Below, one piece after another: positions 27,664-35,499 of a stretch of 64,000 nt of DNA. The notes under the pieces are model-generated. The model was given only the letters and a program-made list of their open reading frames with translations, had not been told where the DNA came from and did no database searches. Location of the stretch: positions 1-64,000 of the forward strand of contig NZ_AMXA01000021.1 of assembly GCF_000310145.2 (NCBI RefSeq), given 5' to 3'. The DNA comes from Thauera sp. 28. Its GTDB lineage: Bacteria > Pseudomonadota > Gammaproteobacteria > Burkholderiales > Rhodocyclaceae. Within the stretch, counting starts at the first letter, position 1, and each line of letters starts with the position of its first letter. The translations under genes and the position numbers were made by a program.

Positions 27664-30567
27664 ATGCTGACCAAGAAATCCGCTGCGACTGCCGGCAGTG
27701 CGCGTCGCCTGCGCGGCGCGGCGGCGCGGCCGCTGGGCCAGACCATGGATCGGCGCGCCTTCCTGAAGCGCTCGGGCCTGGGCGTGGGCGCGGGGGCGAT
27801 CGTCACCCAGCTGCCCTACAACCTCATCGGTGCGGCAGACGCTGCGGCCGCGGGCGTGTCACGCAGCGACGGCCCCGCCGAAGTGCGTCGTACCGTATGC
27901 ACCCACTGCTCGGTCGGCTGTTCGACCGATGCCATCGTGCGCAATGGCGTGTGGGTGCATCAGGAGCCGGTGTTCGATTCGCCGATCAACCTCGGCGCGC
28001 ACTGTGCCAAGGGGGCGGCGCTGCGCGAGCACGGCCACGGCGAGCACCGCCTGAAGTACCCGATGAAGCTGGTCGACGGCAAGTACCAGCGCATGTCCTG
28101 GGAGCAGGCGCTGAACGAGGTCGGCGACCGCCTGCTCAGGATCCGCGAGGAGTCCGGCCCGGACGCGGTGTATTGGATCGGTTCATCGAAGCACAACAAC
28201 GAGCAGGCCTACCTGCTGCGCAAGTTCGTGTCCTTCTGGGGCACCAACAACTGCGACCACCAGGCGCGCATCTGCCACTCCACCACGGTGGCGGGCGTGG
28301 CGAACACCTGGGGTTACGGTGCGATGACGAACTCCTACAACGACATGCAGTTCTCCAAGGCGGCGCTTTATATCGGCTCGAATGCGGCCGAGGCCCACCC
28401 GGTGTCGATGCTGCACATGCTGCATGCCAAGGAAAACGGCTGCAAGATGGTCGTCGTGGACCCGCGCTTCACGCGCACGGCGGCGAAGGCGCACCAGTAC
28501 GTGCGCATCCGTTCGGGCACCGACATCCCCTTCATCTGGGGCATGCTGTACCACATCTTCAAGAACGGCTGGGAAGACCAGAAGTACATCGACGACCGCG
28601 TCTTCGGCCTGGAGAAGGTCAAGGAAGAGATCATGACCTGGACGCCCGAGCGCGTGCAGGAAGTGACCGGTATTCCGGAAGACCAGGTGTTCAAGGTCGC
28701 CGAGACGCTGGCCATGAACCGGCCCTCGACCGTTGTGTGGTGCATGGGCCAGACCCAGCACACCGTCGGCAACGCCAACGTGCGCGCGATGTGCATCCTG
28801 CAGCTGGTGCTCGGCAACGTCGGCGTATCGGGTGGCGGCACCAACATCTTCCGCGGTCACGACAACGTGCAGGGCGCGACCGACGTCGGCCCCAACCCGG
28901 ATTCGCTGCCTGGCTACTACGGCCTGGCCGCCGGTTCGTGGAAGCACTGGTGCAAGGTGTGGGGCGTCGATTACGAGTGGGTCAAGGCCCGCTACGCCTC
29001 CGAGGAACTGATGACCAAGTCGGGCATCACCGTGTCGCGCTGGATCGACGGCGTGACCGAGAACAAGGAGCTGATCGACCAGCCCAGCAACCTGCGCGCA
29101 GTCGTGTATTGGGGCCATGCGCCCAATTCGCAGACGCGCGGCGCCGAGATGGTCGAGGCCATGAAGCAGCTCGACACCCTGGTGGTGATCGACCCCTATC
29201 CGTCGGCGACTGCGTCAATGGCGGCGATGGTGCGCAAGGATGGCGTGTACCTGTTGCCGGCCTGCACCCAGTTCGAGACCACTGGCTCGTGTACTGCGTC
29301 GAACCGGTCCATTCAGTGGCGCGAGAAGGTCATCGAGCCGCTGTTCGAGTCCAAGCCCGACCACACCATCATGTACGCCTTCGCGAAGAAGTTCGGCTGG
29401 GCGGACGAGCTGGTGAAGAACATCAAGGTCGACAAGGACGCCCAGGGCTGGGACGAGCCGAACATCGAGGACATCCTGCGCGAGATCAACCGCGGCACCT
29501 GGACCATCGGCTACAGCGGCCAGTCGCCCGAGCGCCTCAAGCTGCACATGAAGAACATGCACACCTTCGACGTCAGGACGCTGAAGGCGGCCGGCGGCCC
29601 TTGCGACGGCGAGTACTTCGGCCTGCCGTGGCCGTGCTACGGCAACCCGGAGATGAAGCACCCGGGCACGCCCAACCTTTATGACACCTCCAAGCACGTC
29701 ATGGACGGCGGCGGAAATTTCCGCGCCAACTTCGGCGTGGAGAAGGACGGCGTATCGCTGCTGGCCGCCGAGGGCTCGGCCTCCAAGGGCGCCGACCTGC
29801 AGATGGGCTACCCCGAGTTCGATGACGTGCTGCTCAAGAAGCTGGGCTGGTGGGACGAACTCACCGACGCCGAGAAGCAGGCGGCGGAAGGCAAGAACTG
29901 GAAGACCGACCTGTCGGGCGGGATCATCCGCGTGGCGATGAAGAACCATGGCTGCCACCCTTTTGGCAACGCCAGAGCGCGTGCGCTGGTGTGGAACTTC
30001 CCCGACCCGGTGCCGCTGCACCGCGAGCCGATCTACTCGCCGCGGCCCGACCTGGTCGAGAAGTACCCGACCCATGACGACAAGATGAAGTTCTGGCGCC
30101 TGCCGACGCTCTACAAGTCGATGCAGGACAAGGTCAAGAACATCTCCAGCGAATACCCGCTGATCATGACCTCCGGCCGTCTGGTGGAGTACGAGGGGGG
30201 CGGGGAGGAAACGCGCTCCAACCCCTGGCTGGCCGAACTGCAGCAGGAGATGTTCGCCGAGGTGAACCCAAAGGACGCCAACGATGCGGGCTTTCGCAAC
30301 GGCGAGTACATCTGGGTCGAGTCGCCGACCAAGGCGCGCCTCAAGGTGCGTGCCCAGGTCACCCAGCGTGTTGCTCCGGGCACGGTGTTCCTGCCCTTCC
30401 ATTTCTCCGGCTGGTGGCAGGGCCAGGACATGCTCAAGTACTACCCCGATGGCGCGGCACCGATCGTGCGTGGCGAGGCGGTCAACACCGCCACGACCTA
30501 TGGCTACGACCCGGTGACGATGATGCAGGAAACCAAGACCACCCTGTGCCGCGTGAGCAAAGCGTAA
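27664..30567 (+). CDS. fdhA: Formate dehydrogenase catalytic (alpha) subunit, Mo-bis-MGD, cysteine type
   Basis: Oxidises formate to CO2, 967 residues. A Tat leader has the motif DRRAFLKRSG at 29-38, after an unusually long 28-residue basic pre-region. The N-terminal 4Fe-4S site is Cys79, Cys82, Cys86 and Cys114. The catalytic block reads RICHSTTVAGVANTWGYGAM, with Cys204 at the position of selenocysteine in E. coli FdnG/FdoG, followed by His205; this is a Cys enzyme and needs no SECIS. Bis-MGD-binding segments run through the rest, and the C-terminal cap domain has SGRLVEYEGGG. GAGGAGGA precedes the ATG at 27664. It should act in the periplasm with FdhB and FdhC. The symbol follows the Campylobacter/Wolinella usage. 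Confidence 0.96.
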   Translation: MLTKKSAATAGSARRLRGAAARPLGQTMDRRAFLKRSGLGVGAGAIVTQLPYNLIGAADAAAAGVSRSDGPAEVRRTVCTHCSVGCSTDAIVRNGVWVHQEPVFDSPINLGAHCAKGAALREHGHGEHRLKYPMKLVDGKYQRMSWEQALNEVGDRLLRIREESGPDAVYWIGSSKHNNEQAYLLRKFVSFWGTNNCDHQARICHSTTVAGVANTWGYGAMTNSYNDMQFSKAALYIGSNAAEAHPVSMLHMLHAKENGCKMVVVDPRFTRTAAKAHQYVRIRSGTDIPFIWGMLYHIFKNGWEDQKYIDDRVFGLEKVKEEIMTWTPERVQEVTGIPEDQVFKVAETLAMNRPSTVVWCMGQTQHTVGNANVRAMCILQLVLGNVGVSGGGTNIFRGHDNVQGATDVGPNPDSLPGYYGLAAGSWKHWCKVWGVDYEWVKARYASEELMTKSGITVSRWIDGVTENKELIDQPSNLRAVVYWGHAPNSQTRGAEMVEAMKQLDTLVVIDPYPSATASMAAMVRKDGVYLLPACTQFETTGSCTASNRSIQWREKVIEPLFESKPDHTIMYAFAKKFGWADELVKNIKVDKDAQGWDEPNIEDILREINRGTWTIGYSGQSPERLKLHMKNMHTFDVRTLKAAGGPCDGEYFGLPWPCYGNPEMKHPGTPNLYDTSKHVMDGGGNFRANFGVEKDGVSLLAAEGSASKGADLQMGYPEFDDVLLKKLGWWDELTDAEKQAAEGKNWKTDLSGGIIRVAMKNHGCHPFGNARARALVWNFPDPVPLHREPIYSPRPDLVEKYPTHDDKMKFWRLPTLYKSMQDKVKNISSEYPLIMTSGRLVEYEGGGEETRSNPWLAELQQEMFAEVNPKDANDAGFRNGEYIWVESPTKARLKVRAQVTQRVAPGTVFLPFHFSGWWQGQDMLKYYPDGAAPIVRGEAVNTATTYGYDPVTMMQETKTTLCRVSKA

Positions 30568-30585
30568 GGGCGAGGAGAGAACACG

Positions 30586-31212
30586 ATGGGACGCATGAAA
30601 TTTCTCTGTGACGCCGAGCGCTGCATCGAATGCAACGGCTGTGTCACTGCGTGCAAGAACGAGCACGAGGTGCCTTGGGGCGTGAACCGCCGCCGGGTGG
30701 TGACGATGAACGACGGCGTGCCGGGCGAGCGCTCGATCTCGGTCGCCTGCATGCACTGCTCGGATGCGCCGTGCATGGCGGTATGCCCGACCGACTGTTT
30801 CTACAAGACCGAAGACGGCGTGGTGCTGCACGACAAGGACAAGTGCATCGGCTGCGGCTACTGCTTCTTCGCCTGTCCGTTCGGGGCGCCGCAGTTCCCC
30901 AATGGCCAGGCGGCCTTCGGTGCGCGCGGCAAGATGGACAAATGCACCTTCTGTGCCGGCGGCCCCGAGGAAACCGGCTCGCAGGCGGAGTACGACAAGT
31001 ACGGCTCAAACCGTCTGGCCCAGGGCAAGCTGCCCTTGTGCGCCGAGATGTGTTCGACCAAGGCCCTGCTGGCTGGTGACGCCAACGTGGTGGCCGACAT
31101 CTTCCGCGAGCGCGTGCTGCGCCGCGGCACGGGCGCCGAGGTGTGGGGCTGGGATGCGGCCTACGGCGGTGGCGAGCAGAAGCGCGAGCGCAAGCGGGAG
31201 GGGCAATCATGA
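30586..31212 (+). CDS. fdhB: Formate dehydrogenase iron-sulfur (beta) subunit
   Basis: A 208-residue electron-transfer subunit carrying four 4Fe-4S cluster motifs: CIECNGCVTACKNEH, CMHCSDAPCMAVCPTDC, CIGCGYCFFACPFGAPQF, and the split set CTFC with CAEMC. It resembles the beta subunit of FDH3-type enzymes. Unlike E. coli FdnH it has no C-terminal transmembrane anchor. There is no leader, so it is probably exported with the Tat-targeted alpha subunit. GAGGAGAG precedes the ATG. Its stop overlaps the start of the lipoprotein gene by 4 nt. Confidence 0.94.
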   Translation: MGRMKFLCDAERCIECNGCVTACKNEHEVPWGVNRRRVVTMNDGVPGERSISVACMHCSDAPCMAVCPTDCFYKTEDGVVLHDKDKCIGCGYCFFACPFGAPQFPNGQAAFGARGKMDKCTFCAGGPEETGSQAEYDKYGSNRLAQGKLPLCAEMCSTKALLAGDANVVADIFRERVLRRGTGAEVWGWDAAYGGGEQKRERKREGQS

Positions 31213-31445
31213 GCCGCCACCCTTTGAAGCGTCTGCCTGTGCTCGTGCTGGCGGGGGTGCTGTCTGCCGGCTTGTCGGCCTGTGGCGAGGTGCCGCAGGT
31301 CACCGTGTACGAGCAGGGGCAGTACCGCGGCAAGACCGACACCCGGCCCTGGGAAGACAGCGAGTTCAAGGGTGACCGCGCGGCCTGGGAGAAGGCGCTC
31401 AAGCAGCGTGCCCGCAACCAGTCCGAGTACAACCGCATCCAGTGA
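31209..31445 (+). CDS. Small lipoprotein of the formate dehydrogenase operon
   Basis: A 78-residue predicted lipoprotein. The signal peptide ends in a lipobox LSACGEV (LSA-Cys), after a hydrophobic core LPVLVLAGVLSAGL. The mature part, about 50 residues, is charged (VTVYEQGQYRGKTDTRPWED, then KALKQRARNQSEYNRIQ). Its ATG overlaps the fdhB stop (ATGA) and fdhC follows 10 nt later, so it is built into the operon between beta and gamma subunits. Similar small proteins occur in this place in related operons as far as I recall. It could help dock the alpha-beta dimer to the membrane, but that is inference. Confidence 0.8.
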   Translation: MSRHPLKRLPVLVLAGVLSAGLSACGEVPQVTVYEQGQYRGKTDTRPWEDSEFKGDRAAWEKALKQRARNQSEYNRIQ

Positions 31446-31455
31446 GGAGAGCACC

Positions 31456-32475
31456 ATGACGATACGCATGATGCGGGCGCAGGGCGGCGGGTTCGCCGCA
31501 CTGCTGCTCATGCTCCTGCTGTGGGCGTTCGCCCTGCCGCTGCATGCGGCCGAGCGGCCCGCCGGCAGCAGCGCGGCGGATCAGGCCGAGCGCCAGGTCG
31601 AGCGTCCGCTCAACAACGCACCGGTGTGGCGTGCGGTGCGCTCGGGCGAGGCGCACACCACCAATGTGCGAGGCCCCGAGGCGGGCGTGCTGATCCAGAG
31701 CGAGGGCAACACCTGGCGTCAGCTCAGGAACGGGCCGATCACGCAGTACGGTGGCTGGCTGTTGATCCTGGTGCCTTCGGCGATCGTGCTGTTCTGGCTG
31801 GTCAAGGGCACGATCAGGCTGCACCAGCCACGCACGGGACGCCTCATGAAGCGCTTCTCCGCCTTCGAGCGTTTCATCCACTGGGGCACTGCGATCACCT
31901 TCCTGGTGCTGGCGGTGACCGGGTTGGCCATCCTGTTCGGCAAGCATGTGCTGCTGCCGATCTTCGGCCATGGTGTGCTCGCTGCGCTGCTCGACGTCGG
32001 CAAGACGGTGCACAACTACGTCGGTCCGGCCTTCGGGGTGTTCGTCGTGCTGATGATCCTGACCTTCCTGCGTGATAACGTCTGGCAGGCGATCGACGCG
32101 GTGTGGATCCGTCGTGCAGGCGGTGTGCTCGACGGCAGCCATGTCCCATCGGGACGCTTCAACTTCGGCGAGAAGACATGGTTCTGGATCGGCGTCACCT
32201 TCCTCGGGCTGGCAGTGGTCATCTCGGGCCTGATCCTGGATTTCCCCAACATTGGCGAGTGGACGCGTTCCGACATGCAGACAGCCAACATCGTGCACGC
32301 GATCGGCGCCATCCTGCTGCTGGGGCTGTCATTCGGCCATATCTACATGGGTACGCTGGGCGTGGAAGGTGCCTACGAGTCGATGAAGACCGGCTACGTG
32401 GATGAGACCTGGGCGAAGGAGCACCACGAAATCTGGTATCAGGACATCAAGGCGGGCAAGTCCGGGCATCCCTGA
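31456..32475 (+). CDS. fdhC: Formate dehydrogenase cytochrome b (gamma) subunit
   Basis: Membrane subunit, 339 residues, that takes electrons from FdhB to the quinone pool. It has an N-terminal signal peptide (FAALLLMLLLWAFALPLHAA) and a periplasmic segment of about 60 residues (NVRGPEAGVLIQSEGNTW). Four to five transmembrane helices follow, beginning GGWLLILVPSAIVLFWLVKG. Candidate haem b histidines are in FERFIHWGTAITFLVLAVTG, VHNYVGPAFGVF and FGHIYMGTLG. The N-terminal extension with RNGPITQYGG is typical of FDH gamma subunits of this class. GAGGAG precedes the ATG. It ends the operon, and a series of hairpins follows. Confidence 0.94.
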   Translation: MTIRMMRAQGGGFAALLLMLLLWAFALPLHAAERPAGSSAADQAERQVERPLNNAPVWRAVRSGEAHTTNVRGPEAGVLIQSEGNTWRQLRNGPITQYGGWLLILVPSAIVLFWLVKGTIRLHQPRTGRLMKRFSAFERFIHWGTAITFLVLAVTGLAILFGKHVLLPIFGHGVLAALLDVGKTVHNYVGPAFGVFVVLMILTFLRDNVWQAIDAVWIRRAGGVLDGSHVPSGRFNFGEKTWFWIGVTFLGLAVVISGLILDFPNIGEWTRSDMQTANIVHAIGAILLLGLSFGHIYMGTLGVEGAYESMKTGYVDETWAKEHHEIWYQDIKAGKSGHP

Positions 32476-32483
32476 TCGCCTGC

Positions 32484-32604
32484 CAGGGGCGCACCACTGG
32501 GCTGCGCCCCTGCCGATGGCTTTGATCCGGGCCTGCTCCTGACCTCCCTCTGGCCCGGATTATTTGGCCCCGGTGCGGATCGACCGCGCCGGGGCCTTGT
32601 TTTA
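32484..32604. terminator. Three successive hairpins ending the formate dehydrogenase operon
   Basis: Stems lie at 32484-32512 (CAGGGGCGCA/TGCGCCCCTG), 32527-32558 (CCGGGCC/GGCCCGG) and 32566-32596 (GGCCCCGG...CCGGGGCC). The last is followed by TTGTTTTA and looks like a true intrinsic terminator for the plus strand. It lies 6 bp beyond the TAA of the convergent leftward gene at 32602, so it may also stop that transcript. Confidence 0.75.
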
Positions 32605-35499
32605 TCCGTCGCCGTTCGTTCCCGGGGCTCCTGCGCGCGCGTGCTGCAAGCCTTCGATGGCCCGCTGTGCGTGCGGTGGGGGCATCCTCAACCAGTGGCG
32701 GATCTCGGCAGTGGGCAAGGGCTGTGCAAACAGGAAGCCCTGGGCCACGTTGCAGCCGTGGCGGGCGAGGAAGCGCAGTTGCAGTTCGGTCTCGACGCCT
32801 TCCGCCACCACGCGCATGCCCAGGCTGTGGGCGAGGGCAATGGTGCCGCGGACGATGGCTGCGTCATCATTGTCTTCGGCCAGGTCGATGACGAAGCTCT
32901 TGTCTATCTTGAGTTCGGAGATCGGGAAGCGCTTGAGCAGCGACAGGGACGAGTAGCCGGTACCGAAATCGTCGACGGCCACGCCGACGCCGAGCGCGTG
33001 GACGCGGTGCAGCAGTTCGGCGACACGTTCCGGATCGTGCATTGCAGTGGACTCCGTTACCTCGATCTTGAGCTGGCGCGGGTCCATGCCGCTGTCGCGG
33101 AGCGCGTGGCGGATGGTGTCGACCACGCTCATGTCGGTGCATTGGCGCACCGATACATTGACCGCGATCGGCACGGGCACCAGGCCGTCCGCACTCCAGC
33201 GCGCCGCCTGGTGCGTGGCGGCGTTGAGCACCCACTCGCCGATGTTCGTGATCAGGCCGCTTTCCTCGGCGGCGGCGATGAAGAGGTCCGGGCGCACCAG
33301 GCCGCTGCCTGGTCGGTGCCAGCGGATGAGCGACTCGAGCCCGGCCAGGCGCCCGCTGCGGATGTCGATCTGGGGCTGGTAGAAGAGCTCGAATTCGTCA
33401 TTGCCCAGGCCCTTGCGCAGTGCTGCTTCCAGGTTCAGGCGGTCGCGCGACCAGGTGTTCATCTCGGGCGAGTAGAAGGTGTAGCGGCTGCCGCCCTCGA
33501 GCTTGCCGCGGTACATCGCCTTGTCGGCCATCGATAGCAGGGTCTCGGCGTCGCTGCTGTCGGCGGGGCCGACGCTGATGCCGATGCTGCACGACAGCAC
33601 CAGCCCGGATTCGCCTTGGGTCTCGACCTCGCGCTCGAGCAGGTCGAGCAGCTTGCCGGCCACTGCCACCACTGCGCTGCGGTCGCGCAGGTGATCCATC
33701 AGGATGATGAACTCGTCACCGCCCCAGCGCGCGACCGTGTCACCGCTGCGTACCGAGGCTGTCAGGCGCTCGGCCACCACCTGAAGCACCTGGTCGCCGA
33801 CGTAATGGCCCAGGCTGTCGTTGATGCGCTTGAAGCGGTCAAGGTCGACGAACAGCAGGGCGACCAGGCTACCTCGGCGCTGGGCGTTCGCCAGCGCCTG
33901 GTGCAGGCGGTCGAGGAGCAGGGCGCGGTTCGGTAGCCCCGTGAGCACGTCGTGTGTGGCTTCATGCTGCAGGCGCGCGGTGATGGCGAGGGTCTCGGTG
34001 ACATCGTGGAACACGAGCACCGCACCCTCGACGCCTCCGCCCACCGGTGTTGCGGTCAGGCGCAGCGCATGATGCTTGCCGCTGACGGCTTGCCAGGCGA
34101 TCGGTTCGGGCAGGCGGATGGCCTGCCGATGCTTGAGGCAGGCGAGGATGGTTTCGACCACTACCGCGCTCTGGTCGGTGAAGTCGCGGATGAGTTCGCC
34201 CACCGGGGTGCCGCGTGCGCTGTCCAGGGTCGCCCCCGTCAGGCGCTCGGCGACCGGGTTGAGCAGTACGACGCGGGCATCCTCGTCGATCGTCAGGACA
34301 GCGTCGGCGATCGAACGCAGAGTGGCGTCGGCGTCGTGGCGGGCCTGGGCCAGCGAACCCTGGGTGTGGCGAAGCACCGACAGGAACCACAGCGCAGCGC
34401 CCAGCAGCAGGCCCGCCATGGCGCTGGCTGGCGGTATCCATAGCTGGAATGCGCCCAGGACCGCCCCCGACAGCAGGGGCGGCATCAGCAGCAGGCCGCC
34501 GAGCAGGAGCTTGCCTCGTGTCCCTGCTTGTGGCCGGAGCAGTGCTGCCAGGCTGATCACGGTCAGGCAGAGGGCGAGGGCGAGGCCGGCTGCTGCGCTG
34601 TTGTAGGTCAGCCCGCTGCGCAAAGCCTCGAATGCACGGGCGTGGAACTCGACCGCCGGCATGTTGCCACCGTGGGCCGCACTGGGGGTCGCCAGGCCTG
34701 CGTCGATACCGCTTGCAGTGGTGCCGATGAATACCGTGCGGCCTTCGAGGCGGCGTACCTGCTCTGGGCGGCTCAGCAAGGTGTAATAGGACACCACCTC
34801 GGGCCGTCCGCGCGTGTCCGGAAACGGCAGCAGCAACTCGCCCTGGCGGACCCAGAGCGGGCGCTGGACGACCTGTTGCAGGCCTGCCCGGGCGCGCGCA
34901 TTGAGTCCTGAAGGCTCGCCGCTGCCAGGGTGCCTTAATGCTGCGACTGCGAGTGCATCCCAGCGTGGCTGGCCACTGCCGGCAAGGCGGTAGGTGCGAC
35001 GGGAAAGGCCGTCAACATCGATTTCGACGTCGACATGACCGAGCGCAGCGGCGCTTGCGCGCAGGGTGTCGACAGGCAGCAGCTCGAACATGCCTTCCGT
35101 GGCGGTGCCTGCATGGGGTGCGACGGCAAGGATCACGCGGCCCGACGCCTGCATGGCCTCTGCCAGTTCGGCGTCGCCAGGAGCGCTTTCGGGAAACAGG
35201 ATGGCCATGGCGATCGACGAGACACCGACCGCGGTCAGGCGGTCGATGAGTTCCGCGTGTACCGCACGGTTCCAGGGCCAACGCCCCATGGCGGCGAGCG
35301 TCGCCTCGTCGATGGCGATCACGGTCGACTCGGTGGGCAGTGCGGGGGCCCGGAACCACGGCTCCAGGGTGTCGAACAGCAGCAGGTCTGCGCGCTGGAT
35401 GACCCCCGGCGGAAAGAGTGCGAGCGTACAGGCAAACAGTGCCGAGACCAGCCAGCCGGATCGGTGCCCGAGTGCGGTGGGGCGCCAGCGCAGAGTCAT
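32602..35499 (-). CDS. CHASE2-PAS-GGDEF-EAL membrane sensor
   Basis: A 965-residue c-di-GMP enzyme. After a first transmembrane helix (about 16-33) comes an extracytoplasmic CHASE2 domain of about 270 residues (RADLLLFDTLEPWF, then STVIAIDEATLAAMGRWPWN). Three helices follow (about 295-385). A PAS domain has TLRSIADAVLTIDEDARVVL. The GGDEF domain is intact (ARWGGDEFIILMDH), and so is EAL (AGLESLIRWHRPG, EVTESTAMHD, DDFGTGYSSLSLL). The ATG at 35499 overlaps the stop of the LysM/FecR gene (ATGA), so the two are translationally coupled. The pairing suggests that the secreted FecR protein and the CHASE2 domain share a signal. Whether synthesis or hydrolysis dominates is unknown. Confidence 0.93.
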   Translation of the reverse strand: MTLRWRPTALGHRSGWLVSALFACTLALFPPGVIQRADLLLFDTLEPWFRAPALPTESTVIAIDEATLAAMGRWPWNRAVHAELIDRLTAVGVSSIAMAILFPESAPGDAELAEAMQASGRVILAVAPHAGTATEGMFELLPVDTLRASAAALGHVDVEIDVDGLSRRTYRLAGSGQPRWDALAVAALRHPGSGEPSGLNARARAGLQQVVQRPLWVRQGELLLPFPDTRGRPEVVSYYTLLSRPEQVRRLEGRTVFIGTTASGIDAGLATPSAAHGGNMPAVEFHARAFEALRSGLTYNSAAAGLALALCLTVISLAALLRPQAGTRGKLLLGGLLLMPPLLSGAVLGAFQLWIPPASAMAGLLLGAALWFLSVLRHTQGSLAQARHDADATLRSIADAVLTIDEDARVVLLNPVAERLTGATLDSARGTPVGELIRDFTDQSAVVVETILACLKHRQAIRLPEPIAWQAVSGKHHALRLTATPVGGGVEGAVLVFHDVTETLAITARLQHEATHDVLTGLPNRALLLDRLHQALANAQRRGSLVALLFVDLDRFKRINDSLGHYVGDQVLQVVAERLTASVRSGDTVARWGGDEFIILMDHLRDRSAVVAVAGKLLDLLEREVETQGESGLVLSCSIGISVGPADSSDAETLLSMADKAMYRGKLEGGSRYTFYSPEMNTWSRDRLNLEAALRKGLGNDEFELFYQPQIDIRSGRLAGLESLIRWHRPGSGLVRPDLFIAAAEESGLITNIGEWVLNAATHQAARWSADGLVPVPIAVNVSVRQCTDMSVVDTIRHALRDSGMDPRQLKIEVTESTAMHDPERVAELLHRVHALGVGVAVDDFGTGYSSLSLLKRFPISELKIDKSFVIDLAEDNDDAAIVRGTIALAHSLGMRVVAEGVETELQLRFLARHGCNVAQGFLFAQPLPTAEIRHWLRMPPPHAQRAIEGLQHARAGAPGTNGDG

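Noticed and set aside
28183..30831. Long open frames antisense to fdhA and fdhB (28183-29118 and 29215-30831)
   Set aside because: Shadows of strongly codon-biased genes. Compositions are His/Arg/Val-rich and lack any recognisable domain or ribosome site.
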